Positions 24,589 through 33,175 of a stretch of 64,000 bases of DNA are shown here, piece after piece. Positions within the stretch are counted from its first letter, which is position 1. Every line of letters starts with the position of its first letter. The translations under genes were made by a program, and so were the position numbers. The notes under the pieces are model-generated. The model saw nothing but the letters and a program-made list of their open reading frames with translations. It searched no databases and was not told the origin of the DNA. Origin of the DNA: Mesorhizobium qingshengii (GTDB lineage Bacteria > Pseudomonadota > Alphaproteobacteria > Rhizobiales > Rhizobiaceae); the NCBI RefSeq assembly GCF_027563465.1, contig NZ_JAPFQA010000009.1, forward strand, positions 141,224-205,223, in the 5' to 3' direction.

Positions 24589-26184
24589 ATGATTGAAGAC
24601 TGCAAGGACTTTCCAGAAGGCGTCCGGCTGGAGACGGATTTGTGCATAGTCGGAGCGGGCGCGGCTGGTCTTGCGATGGCCTCGCAGTTGGCGGAAACGC
24701 GGCATCGCGTCTGCGTCATTGAAAGCGGCGGCCTCAACTATGAGCATCGGCGTCAGCGACTGTCGCGGGGTCAATCTGTAGGCAGGCCCTATGAGGCGCT
24801 GGACCTTTGCCGAATCCGCCAGTTTGGCGGCAGCACCGGCAAGGCTGGTTGGGGCGGATGGTGCAAGATGCTTGATAGCGTCGATTTCGAGCATCGGCAT
24901 TGGATCCCGATGAGCGGGTGGCCTGTCGATCGCAAGTCGCTGCTTCCCCACTACGAATCGGCCGCCGACTTGCTGGGGATCAAGAACCTGCTGGCTGATG
25001 AGCCGGCCTCCGCGGCCCTTCGCACGAATGGACCGCTTTTTTCCGAACGCTGCTTTCTCAGCCCCGTCCCGGATCTCGGGGCAACGATGCATGCGAGATT
25101 ACGCACGGCAAGGAACGTGCAGGTTATCCTGCACGCCACCGCCCTTCGGCTTGACACCGACGTTTCTGGGAGACGGGTTCGCTCCATCGAGGTAGCCAGC
25201 GCACCGAACAATCGATTCCAGATAGAAGCGCGTTTCTTTGTGCTGGCCTGTGGCGGGATCGAAAACGCGCGCCTCCTTTTGGTTTCAAACCGACAGATGC
25301 CGAATGGGATCGGCAACCAGCATGACCTGGTTGGACGCTATTTCATGGAGCATCCACGAGTAAGATGGGGCAGTTTGCAGGTCAGTCGACCTGACAAAAC
25401 CGTCGCCCTTCACGTACCCTCGGTCGCGACCCGCATGGTTGATTTGCCGGGGCCCGCGGGCGGCGGCATCAATGATGCATTCGGGCTTGTTCTGCGCCCA
25501 GAGATCCGCGCAAGCGAAGGCCTTCTCGGCTCCCGGACGTGGATCAAGCCGGGGCCTTGCGTCAACGATATGGATGGCTCCGAGGCCCTGCAGTATCTTG
25601 CCTTCTGGCTGCGCAGGGGTCGCCTGCATCGCGACCTTATCAAGAGTGGCTGTACGATCTTTCGCCATCCCGCGGGATCAATCTCGTCAGGCATCGAACG
25701 CATCTGGCACTCACGCCACCGCGCCAGGCATTTTCACTTTGACACCATCCTCGAACAGGAGCCGGACCCGGAAAGCCGGGTTACCCTGGATACAAAGCGT
25801 GACGAATTCAATCTCCCGCGCGTGAAGCTGGAATGGAAGGTGGGACCTCTGGTTCGGCGCACACTTGAGCGGATGCAGTCCATCATCACGGAAGAGATGC
25901 GGCTGCTGGGCCATAGAAGCGACGTCCAGGCCGGCACCGACGAAACCCCGACCGGCGGGGAAGACATCCCATACCGCTGGGTCAGGCACCACATGGGTAC
26001 AACGAGGATGAGCAACGATCCGCGAACGGGTGTGGTCGACGGCAAATGCCAAGTGCACGGCCTCGCGAACCTTTTTATCGCCGGCAGCTCGGTCTTCCCA
26101 ACCGGGGGAAACGATATGCCCACCCTGACCATTGTGGCACTCGCCATTAAATTGGGCCAGAATCTCCAACAATGGCTTGAGTAA
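24589..26184 (+). CDS. GMC-family FAD-dependent oxidoreductase
   Basis: A 531-residue flavoprotein that oxidises an alcohol group on a sugar or similar compound. The FAD motif GAGAAG is at residues 22-27. The segment GGSTGKAGWGGWC follows near residue 84, and the C-terminal substrate/flavin part contains HHMGTTRM and GGNDMPTLTIVALA, typical of GMC_oxred_C. There is no signal peptide. It is flanked by two regulators and stands alone, so the substrate is not suggested by context. ATG 24589 has only a weak ribosome binding site. Confidence 0.87.
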   Translation: MIEDCKDFPEGVRLETDLCIVGAGAAGLAMASQLAETRHRVCVIESGGLNYEHRRQRLSRGQSVGRPYEALDLCRIRQFGGSTGKAGWGGWCKMLDSVDFEHRHWIPMSGWPVDRKSLLPHYESAADLLGIKNLLADEPASAALRTNGPLFSERCFLSPVPDLGATMHARLRTARNVQVILHATALRLDTDVSGRRVRSIEVASAPNNRFQIEARFFVLACGGIENARLLLVSNRQMPNGIGNQHDLVGRYFMEHPRVRWGSLQVSRPDKTVALHVPSVATRMVDLPGPAGGGINDAFGLVLRPEIRASEGLLGSRTWIKPGPCVNDMDGSEALQYLAFWLRRGRLHRDLIKSGCTIFRHPAGSISSGIERIWHSRHRARHFHFDTILEQEPDPESRVTLDTKRDEFNLPRVKLEWKVGPLVRRTLERMQSIITEEMRLLGHRSDVQAGTDETPTGGEDIPYRWVRHHMGTTRMSNDPRTGVVDGKCQVHGLANLFIAGSSVFPTGGNDMPTLTIVALAIKLGQNLQQWLE

Positions 26185-26668
26185 AGAGCAATTCCTCGTT
26201 GGCGGAGCGCCCGATTGACATGGGGCGACGGTTGTCTGGAGATCGGACCGCGAGCATTTCTGAAGTTGCCACTTCGCTTCACAATGGTAAATTTGCAGCT
26301 TTGCTTGCGCCCTTTGGATAAGGCGGCGGGCGTTGCAGCTTTGAAAGTGGCAATGCGTCAAATATCGGTTTGCAGTATGGGGCATAGACTGCATCCGGCG
26401 TAGCCGGCTATCCATCCTGTTGATGGGTACGCCTTTTGGTGGGGCCGACTCGACGCTTCGACACCTGTCCCGCCTCGGTACAGACGCTCACAAATACGCG
26501 ATTATATTCACGCTGTGCGTTTTGTCACACCGCGCTCCCAATCCACAAGTTATTACTAATGCATTAAGAAGGTGGGTTCCTAATGCATTAAGGAGGTGTG
26601 TTTCGAAGTCGAATTCTACGTTGGGGTGAATTCTACGTCGCAGTGAAAATTCGGGTTGGGGGTAAGCC
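26185..26668. other. 484-base intergenic stretch ending in tandem repeats
   Basis: No gene is supported between the GMC oxidoreductase and the LuxR-type gene. The left two thirds show no clear structure. The last 110 bases hold two sets of tandem repeats (26556-26603 and 26611-26637), described separately, which probably form the control region of the downstream regulator. Confidence 0.5.
26556..26603. repeat. Tandem 24-base repeat, each copy with the palindrome TAATGCATTA
   Basis: Two adjacent 24-base copies start at 26556 and 26580 and agree at 21 of 24 positions. Each contains TAATGCATTA, which is its own reverse complement, followed by AAGGTG or GAGGTG. Just downstream GAATTCTACG occurs at 26611 and again at 26628, with a 17-base period. 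The block ends 65 bases before the LuxR-type start codon, so it is a likely regulatory array. Confidence 0.6.
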
Positions 26669-27442
26669 ATGACGATTCTGTCGAACAACGATCAGCCGAT
26701 CAATACCGATCTGGCTCTCTATTCAGCTGTTGCCAATACCAATCATATAGGACCTTCTCCCTTACGGGAGGGGATGGAGATAGCGATCATCGATGACAGG
26801 CCGCTGATGTGCGACTGCTTCGCCAGAAGCCTCGAGCTCATCGAGCCGTCATTTCGCATCCAACGCTATGCGACCGTCGAAGCGTTCGACGCCGCTAGTC
26901 CGGAGGAGACCGAACGGGTTTCGACGGTCTTGCTGTGCGTCATGTGGTCGAATTCTCACGCGGACTATCATCTTTCGCGGATTGCCCATCTCAAGGCAAC
27001 CAGACCGTCTCTCGGAATCGTGATGCTGTCGGATATCGAGAACTTTGACGATATTGTCAAAGCGGTGGAAAGCGGGACGCGTGGCTACATTCCCACGAGC
27101 GTCAGCTTGCAGGTTGCGGCAAAGGCGATCCAGCTTGTCGCGGCGGGCGGGACCTTCATACCGCCCAGTGTTCTCTTCAGTTCGGGCCAGGCAATCAAGG
27201 ACAGCCAGCCAGCCAAGCAACCGCAGGGCGACAATGTTTTCACGTCACGCCAGATGTCGGTGATCGAAGCATTGCGTCGGGGCAAGGCAAACAAGGTTAT
27301 CGCATACGAACTCAACATGTGCGAAAGCACAGTCAAGGTGCACATCCGCAATGTGATGAAAAAGCTGCGTGCCAGAAATCGTACCGAGGTAGCTTATATC
27401 CTTAACACCACGCCATATGATGGTGTTACCATGCGAAACTGA
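26669..27442 (+). CDS. LuxR/NarL-type regulator with an atypical receiver domain
   Basis: A 257-residue protein with an N-terminal receiver-like fold (about residues 36-150, starting MEIAIIDDRPLMCD) and a C-terminal LuxR helix-turn-helix (TSRQMSVIEALRRGKANKVI through STVKVHIRNVMKKL). At the position where the phospho-acceptor Asp is expected the sequence reads TVLLCVMWSN, so the acceptor is missing. The protein probably works without phosphorylation. ATG 26669 is preceded by a G-rich stretch; ATG 26774, just before the receiver, is an alternative start. Two sets of tandem repeats precede it, suggesting self-regulation. No sensor kinase lies nearby. Confidence 0.88.
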   Translation: MTILSNNDQPINTDLALYSAVANTNHIGPSPLREGMEIAIIDDRPLMCDCFARSLELIEPSFRIQRYATVEAFDAASPEETERVSTVLLCVMWSNSHADYHLSRIAHLKATRPSLGIVMLSDIENFDDIVKAVESGTRGYIPTSVSLQVAAKAIQLVAAGGTFIPPSVLFSSGQAIKDSQPAKQPQGDNVFTSRQMSVIEALRRGKANKVIAYELNMCESTVKVHIRNVMKKLRARNRTEVAYILNTTPYDGVTMRN

Positions 27443-27571
27443 GGTATGGCTGCCGCCTCGGTCAAAGAGTGATGTCTTTTTGCCCGCGGCAACCATGCTG
27501 GATGGCTTTATCGGGCCCTCGACCTAGAGGGCCTGCAGGGGGGGTCGACATTTTGCGAGGGGCGAGGATAG

Positions 27572-28336
27572 GTGAAACAGCCGCCTGAGCGATATTCCGT
27601 TCCGCGGACTGAGAGGGAGGCCGCTCCCGCGGCTGATCGGAACACGTTACAAAGCCTGGATTTGAACGGTATCGAACATTTCCGCGCGGTTCGGGCATCC
27701 ACGCTGGCCGAGATGAACCGTCGCTGTCATTGGTTCCATCTCGATGACGGTGATGTCTTGATCCCGGCCGGCGAAAAAGTCGATCGGGTTTTCTTTCTTC
27801 TGGATGGCGAACTCCGCTTCCCTGTTTATACCCGCACGGGCAAGATCGTGTGGCTCCCATCGGCGCACCAGGGATCACTCGTCAACGGGGCTGCTTTGAG
27901 CGGCGAACTTCCCCTGATGCCGTATTCGATTGAGGCGGCGGGACCGTGCACGATCGCTTCCATCGGAAGTCGGACCTTCCTGGACATAATCAAGAACGAT
28001 CCCGAGGCGCTTCAGGCCCTCGTTCAAATGTTGGTCGAGCGCCAGCGCCTGATTGTCGAGCATATCGTTGAACTCTCGACACTCAGCGTGCGATCGCGCG
28101 TTCATAGCGAATTGCTGCGTTTGTGTGCTGAAAATATCGAAACCGGCGGTTCGGCCGTCATCTCTCCCATTCCCACACACACGGATTTGGCCAATCGCAT
28201 CGGCACGCATCGTGAAGCCGTGGCCCGCGAACTCAGCTACCTGCAGAGTGTCGGAATAGTCCTGCGCCGCGCAAAAGAGCTTCTTGTGCCCGATGTGTCC
28301 CGCCTGACGGACTTGCTGGCAAGGTCCGACGATTAA
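27572..28336 (+). CDS. Crp/Fnr-family transcriptional regulator, second copy
   Basis: A 254-residue regulator with a GTG start at 27572, preceded by GAGGATA. The N-terminal beta-barrel runs to about residue 140. The phosphate-binding cassette region reads LVNGAALSGELPLMPYSIEA, without the Arg typical of cAMP binding, so the ligand is probably different or absent. The winged helix includes THTDLANRIGTHREAVAREL. There are no N-terminal cysteines for an iron-sulfur cluster. It is convergent with the acyltransferase gene that opens the polysaccharide locus. Such regulators in rhizobia often control surface or stress genes, but no target is shown here. Confidence 0.88.
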   Translation: MKQPPERYSVPRTEREAAPAADRNTLQSLDLNGIEHFRAVRASTLAEMNRRCHWFHLDDGDVLIPAGEKVDRVFFLLDGELRFPVYTRTGKIVWLPSAHQGSLVNGAALSGELPLMPYSIEAAGPCTIASIGSRTFLDIIKNDPEALQALVQMLVERQRLIVEHIVELSTLSVRSRVHSELLRLCAENIETGGSAVISPIPTHTDLANRIGTHREAVARELSYLQSVGIVLRRAKELLVPDVSRLTDLLARSDD

Positions 28337-28381
28337 TCAAATCGGCTATGACGGCTTCAAACCAGTGCCGTGGCGGCGCAC

Positions 28382-29578
28382 TTATCCCCGCAGCCAGGCA
28401 GATCGTTTGGTGTTTAAGGCCAGCCACAGCCGCGCGGCACTGGGTTGCGATGTCGAGCGGTAGATCTTCTGATGATAGACGAACTCATAGGGCCACAGTT
28501 CGAGGGTACGGTTCGCGAAATGCGTGAGGATCCAGGTGATCGCGCCTGTCACAACAATGAAGGCGCCCATCGAGACTGGGACGTTGGCGGTGAAGAGATG
28601 AGCGTGCGAGAAGGCCGCGCGGGATAAGAAATACGTGTAGGGATGCACCAGATAAAGGCTGTAGCTGACCGTCCCGAAGTAGCGAAGGAGCCGGTTGCCG
28701 AGCAACAGCGCCGTCAAGCTGTTCCGTGATACCGCGAGGCAGAAGTAAAGCGCCGTCGCCGCAACCAGCAAGGGTACCTCGGCATTCTGGAAATCGGACC
28801 AATGATAGTCGTAGTGGCCGCGGGTCGAAAGAAAGACGCAGGCTGCCAGGGCCGCGCTCTCGGCAAGGCGGTGGTGACCGCGACTTACCCATTCATATCG
28901 GTCGTGGGCGAGGCGGATCAGGCCCCCCGCGACAAAATACAGGGCGATCGGATACCTGGCGATAAAGAGCGCGGCAAGGAGGCTTAGGACGACCAGGCCG
29001 AGCCTGCTAGGGCGACGGACAGCCACAAACACGAACGCTGCCATGAACACATAGAACCAGACTTCGAAAGTCAGGCTCCATGCATTCGGAGTCAGCTGCT
29101 CGGTGCGGGAGAGAAGATTCAGGAAGGTCAATCCGGCCAGAACCGATGTGAGATTGTTGGTTTCGGGATAAAGGTTCGTCGTGGCGTTCAGCAGGATGAA
29201 AAGCACGCTGAACGCGAAAAACAGGGGGTAGAGGCGCATGAAGCGTCGGGCGGCAAATTCAGTTGGACTGTAGCGTATCGCGCTCGGCAGGATAACGAAG
29301 CCGCTGATGACGAAGAAAAGGCAAACCCCGAAGGTGCCGAAATTCCAGAACGGCGTGATGCCGTCGACATAGGCCGAATTGGACGCGTAGACGTGCTCTG
29401 CCGTGCCACCCAGGAGATGCGCGAAGAACACCATGAGCGAAGCGATGCCGCGCAGCCCATGCGCGGCTATATTGAACGAATTGTCGCCAATTGGCTTCGC
29501 TGATGGCTTCGCTGACGCTTCAGCGGTCAAATGCTGGCTATCCGATAGTCTCACAGGGCTGGAATGGGTGGCAGCCAT
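28382..29578 (-). CDS. Membrane acyltransferase (acyltransferase 3 family)
   Basis: A 398-residue integral membrane protein of the OafA/NodX/ExoZ type that adds acyl groups to sugars of surface polysaccharides. The conserved beginning HGLRGIASLMVFFAH holds the family His, and about ten hydrophobic spans follow through residue 370. It is the left end of the polysaccharide locus and is divergent from a second acyltransferase, 322 bases away. It probably O-acylates the polymer or its lipid-linked unit with acetyl or succinyl from the cytoplasm; the group and site are unknown. Confidence 0.88.
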   Translation of the reverse strand: MAATHSSPVRLSDSQHLTAEASAKPSAKPIGDNSFNIAAHGLRGIASLMVFFAHLLGGTAEHVYASNSAYVDGITPFWNFGTFGVCLFFVISGFVILPSAIRYSPTEFAARRFMRLYPLFFAFSVLFILLNATTNLYPETNNLTSVLAGLTFLNLLSRTEQLTPNAWSLTFEVWFYVFMAAFVFVAVRRPSRLGLVVLSLLAALFIARYPIALYFVAGGLIRLAHDRYEWVSRGHHRLAESAALAACVFLSTRGHYDYHWSDFQNAEVPLLVAATALYFCLAVSRNSLTALLLGNRLLRYFGTVSYSLYLVHPYTYFLSRAAFSHAHLFTANVPVSMGAFIVVTGAITWILTHFANRTLELWPYEFVYHQKIYRSTSQPSAARLWLALNTKRSAWLRG

Positions 29579-29900
29579 CTTGAGCTTTCAAACCTGACCT
29601 TGGCAGATCGTTTCACCCTACAGCAAGTCCATGTCCTGCAATCCTTGGGGAAATAGGCGGATACCCCCAGCCCAAAAGTGGGGGTCACCCAGGAACAGTT
29701 GACCGGATTGGTTAGCCTGGGCGGACTGCGGCGGCCTTCGACGGAAGATCAGGTCGCGACACGGATCAAGATCGTCCAGCGTGGTGATCGCGGCATGCCC
29801 GATGGCGGTCGTCGGGAGCTGTCGCGAGAGGGGATGCGCTGCAGCCGCCGGATGTGGACGGTGCCCAACCGCGGCTTCGCCCGCTAGTCCGATTTAAGGC
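29579..29900. other. Divergent intergenic stretch between two acyltransferase genes
   Basis: It should hold promoters for both acyltransferase genes. A small hairpin (ACCCCCA and TGGGGGT arms, 29663-29685) lies inside it. A 69-codon frame from 29678 to 29887 has no family resemblance. No gene is supported. Confidence 0.45.
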
Positions 29901-32051
29901 ATGGACTACCCCTTTATTGCGGGCCGGCATCAGCGCGTAGGCGCGCTATACAGGACCAGTATGCCAAGCTACCAAGGTCATAGGCCCAGCCCCGCTGCTG
30001 GCGTGATGTTGGACTCTGGGAAATCCCCGGGGTCGGCATCGCGGCATGCGGCCCTGGCGGCTCCAGCCTACCGAGCCGACATCGATGGTTTACGCGCCAT
30101 CGCTGTCGTTTCGGTTGTGCTGTTCCACGCCGGTTTCACCGTATCCAGCGGCGGATATGTTGGCGTCGATATCTTCTTTGTCATCTCCGGCTACCTGATA
30201 ACCCAATTGATCGCCAGGGACTTGCGAGCAGGCGAGTTCTCGGTCTGGCATTTCTATGAGCGGCGTATACGCCGCATTTTTCCGGCGCTGTTCGCCATGC
30301 TGGCGGTCTGTACGTTGGCATGCGCCTTCATCTTCCTGCCCGATGACTTCAGGCGCTTCGGTCGCAACTCCGTCGCCACGGCCCTCTTCTCGTCCAACAT
30401 CGGGTTTTGGCTGAAGACGGGTTATTTTGAAGGGGAAACTTACGACCAGCCACTCATCCACACATGGTCACTGGCGGTGGAGGAGCAGTTCTACATCCTA
30501 TTTCCATTGTTTTTGATATCCATCTGGTGGCTGGGAGTTCGCAATGTTCGCATCCTCCTGGCGGGCGTGGCAGGAATTTCGTTCCTCGTGACTGTGATGG
30601 TGATGCAGTACGACGCTACTGCCGCCTTTTACCTCACCCCGTTCAGGGCGTGGGAGTTGCTGTTGGGCAGCCTCCTGGCGCTTGGAACCTTCCCACGCCT
30701 CGCCAGGCGCTGGCAGTGCGAGGTGGCGACAGGGGTCGGATTGCTGATGATCCTTGCCGCCGTGCTGCGCTATTCCGATGTGACTTCATTCCCCGGCGTC
30801 GCGGCACTCCTTCCATGCATCGGCGCTGCCCTTGTCATTCACGGAGGAAGTGGTGCGAATTGCTCGGTCACGCGACTGATTTCAACAAGGCCGTTCGTCG
30901 GCGTGGGTCTGATAAGCTACTCCCTGTATCTTTGGCATTGGCCGCTGATTGTTCTGGTTGGTTATCTGGCAATCGATCAGCTCAGTTCGCTTCAGTCTGC
31001 CGCCCTGGTGGCCGCTTCATTCACGCTGGCGTTCATGTCTTGGCGATACATCGAGCGCCCGTTGCGGGTCCCGTCGCGGGTAACGCGCCCAGTGCCCGTC
31101 TTGGCTGGAGGCGCTTTGGCCATCGTCGCCGTGGCAGTGACCGGTTCGATCATCTACCTGGACAATGGCTGGCCGACCCGCTTCTCCAAGGATGTGAATG
31201 TGTTGTCCAGCTATGCCTTGTCCGCCAACCCTGAAGCGGATGAATGCGCAAACGTGTCTCTTCAGCTCGCTGCGAATTCCCCCTGTACAATAGGCTCCTC
31301 CGCGAATGCCCGGATCTTTCTATGGGGAGATTCTCATGCGGGGGCGATGTTCGGTGCAATGTCGGAGCTGGCAGCGCATGGCGCAAGCACGGTCTACGGC
31401 GCGACCCCCCGCTGTCCCCCTCTCCTGGGCGTCGGAACGGACCGAAATTGCATCCGAGGAAACGATTTGCGGCTGAGATACGCACTCAGCCACCCGGAGA
31501 TGAAGACCGTCATAATCGCTGCCAGGTGGTCCCTCTATCTCGAGGGCCGCGCGATCGAACTTGGACCAGCGGAACGAAACGGCAATCTTCCGCAGTTGCA
31601 GGACCGGGATGGCGTTCAATTCGACCGCTTCTCCATCGAGGCGCGTCACGCGTTCGAAACATCGCTCAGGAGAACCGTGAGCCGGCTCCTGCAAGCAGGG
31701 AAAAAGGTGGTCATCGTCTACCCCGTCCCGGAGGTGGGTTATGACGTGCCCTCCACGGCTGCTCGGCTCGTTGCGCAGGGCCATGCCCTGCCGGGAGATA
31801 CCCTGTCCAGCTTCAGCATACCAGAGAGCCTCTATCGGGAAAGACAACGGATCGCATTTGGTATTCTGGACAGGCTGGGCCGACATGTCGGCCTCATTCG
31901 CGTTTATCCGACGCAAGTGCTTTGTCCGCAGGACCGGTGTGTTGCCATAATGGATGGGAAGCCGCTGTACTTTGACAGCCACCACCTCAGCATTCCGGGT
32001 TCCAGGATACTCGTGCCGTTGTTTGCAAGAGCTTTGCGGCGAGGCGCCTGA
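29901..32051 (+). CDS. Membrane acyltransferase with C-terminal SGNH domain
   Basis: A 716-residue two-domain O-acyltransferase of the OafA type. Residues 55-420 are the acyltransferase 3 domain, starting YRADIDGLRAIAVVSVVLFH, with about ten membrane spans. Residues 450-716 are a periplasmic SGNH hydrolase-like domain with the nucleophile motif WGDSHAG and the Asp-His pair in FDSHHLSIPG. In this family the membrane part takes acyl-CoA inside and the SGNH part transfers the group to polysaccharide outside. The start is uncertain: ATG 29901, or internal ATGs at about 29961 and 30006. It is convergent with the lipoyl-acyltransferase gene, 14 bases apart. Confidence 0.9.
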   Translation: MDYPFIAGRHQRVGALYRTSMPSYQGHRPSPAAGVMLDSGKSPGSASRHAALAAPAYRADIDGLRAIAVVSVVLFHAGFTVSSGGYVGVDIFFVISGYLITQLIARDLRAGEFSVWHFYERRIRRIFPALFAMLAVCTLACAFIFLPDDFRRFGRNSVATALFSSNIGFWLKTGYFEGETYDQPLIHTWSLAVEEQFYILFPLFLISIWWLGVRNVRILLAGVAGISFLVTVMVMQYDATAAFYLTPFRAWELLLGSLLALGTFPRLARRWQCEVATGVGLLMILAAVLRYSDVTSFPGVAALLPCIGAALVIHGGSGANCSVTRLISTRPFVGVGLISYSLYLWHWPLIVLVGYLAIDQLSSLQSAALVAASFTLAFMSWRYIERPLRVPSRVTRPVPVLAGGALAIVAVAVTGSIIYLDNGWPTRFSKDVNVLSSYALSANPEADECANVSLQLAANSPCTIGSSANARIFLWGDSHAGAMFGAMSELAAHGASTVYGATPRCPPLLGVGTDRNCIRGNDLRLRYALSHPEMKTVIIAARWSLYLEGRAIELGPAERNGNLPQLQDRDGVQFDRFSIEARHAFETSLRRTVSRLLQAGKKVVIVYPVPEVGYDVPSTAARLVAQGHALPGDTLSSFSIPESLYRERQRIAFGILDRLGRHVGLIRVYPTQVLCPQDRCVAIMDGKPLYFDSHHLSIPGSRILVPLFARALRRGA

Positions 32052-32065
32052 CGCCTCGACAGGCA

Positions 32066-33169
32066 CTAGCGGAGGTGTCGGCGCCCCTGAGCGTCAACGA
32101 TGGTATTGTCTCCGACGTTGGCGCTGATGTGCGCGCCGTTGTGGATAAGGCAGCCAGCGCCGATCTGGACGCCCAGCAGCACGGTTGCACCCATTCCCAC
32201 GACAGTCATCGCTCCGACGCTCACTCCGCCGGCGAGGATGGCGCCCGGAGTCAGGTGCGCATTGTCGTGCACGATGCTGTCGTGGCAGACTATACTCCCC
32301 TGGTTGACGATAACGTTGTTGCCGACCGTACAGCGCGGACCGATGCTCGCTCCGGCCAGAATATGACAGCCATGTCCAATCCTGGTTGCCTTGGAAACGA
32401 TCGCGGAAGGGTGGATCACCGGCGGCAGAACGAAGCCCATGGCCAGGGCGCGTTCAAACATCGCCCGCCTCACCTCGCTTGACTGCGCACCCCCGATGCC
32501 GATGAAGGCGTAGCGCGTGCCCTCGGCGAGCAAACGCTCCAGGGACTCTTCCGTACCGATCACCGAAATACCGCCGCAGACGTGCTGCCCAACGGGCAGA
32601 GCTTGATCGGTGCAGCCGAGGATGTCGTATCCGGATCCATCGAGAGCATCGATCAAGCAGGCGGCGTGGCCGCCGCCACCGATGATGACGGCCCGCCGCA
32701 TGGGCCCGGAAGGAATGACGGGCTGGAACTCGTCCGGTCTTGCCATCGTGGGCCCGGATCGGCGGCTGGCTGCCGCGCGCACCTCGGCTTCGCCGATGCG
32801 GCCGTTGGAGGGACTGACATCCGCAAGGTCGATCCCAAGCTCGGACGCGGCCTTGCGGGCTTTGGCCGTTATCGCGATCTCGTTGACGCCGACATTGGCC
32901 GCGCTGGCCGTTGCGGACGCGGCATCCGCATTTTCGTCGATGATTTCGCACAGCGCCGCACCGACGGTGACGAAGTCACCGACCTTGCTGTCGAGCCGGC
33001 CGACAATCCCTGCCTCCGGAGCATAAACCTCAACCGCGGCCTTGGTGGTCTCGAGGACAAAGAGAATAGCCCCTTGCTCGACCCTCTCACCTTGCACGAC
33101 CCTGATTTCGATCAGCTGAAGATTGTCCTCGTTGGCGTTAACCCGCGGGGCTTCGACAAGCACACTCAT
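32066..33169 (-). CDS. Lipoyl / E1-E3-binding / PglD-type sugar N-acyltransferase fusion
   Basis: A 367-residue three-part protein. Residues 1-77 are a lipoyl (biotinyl-like) domain with the lysine to be lipoylated at K43 in LETTKA. Residues 97-135 are a peripheral-subunit-binding domain (ITAKARKAASELGIDLADV, then GRIGEAEV) like that which holds E1 or E3 in 2-oxoacid dehydrogenases. From about 157 the protein is a NeuD/PglD-family sugar O/N-acyltransferase: a nucleotide-sugar-binding Rossmann part (AVIIGGGGHAACLIDAL), then a left-handed beta-helix with HDSIVHDNAHLTPGAILAGG holding the likely catalytic His. The usual E2 catalytic domain is absent. The C-terminus ends TIVDAQGRRHLR rather than the GxPA loop common in CoA-using relatives. 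The E1 beta and alpha genes are directly upstream. Confidence 0.85.
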   Translation of the reverse strand: MSVLVEAPRVNANEDNLQLIEIRVVQGERVEQGAILFVLETTKAAVEVYAPEAGIVGRLDSKVGDFVTVGAALCEIIDENADAASATASAANVGVNEIAITAKARKAASELGIDLADVSPSNGRIGEAEVRAAASRRSGPTMARPDEFQPVIPSGPMRRAVIIGGGGHAACLIDALDGSGYDILGCTDQALPVGQHVCGGISVIGTEESLERLLAEGTRYAFIGIGGAQSSEVRRAMFERALAMGFVLPPVIHPSAIVSKATRIGHGCHILAGASIGPRCTVGNNVIVNQGSIVCHDSIVHDNAHLTPGAILAGGVSVGAMTVVGMGATVLLGVQIGAGCLIHNGAHISANVGDNTIVDAQGRRHLR

Positions 33170-33175
33170 GAACGC

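Noticed and set aside
29678..29887. 69-codon open frame between the divergent acyltransferase genes
   Set aside because: No family resemblance; it lies in what must be a promoter region for both genes.
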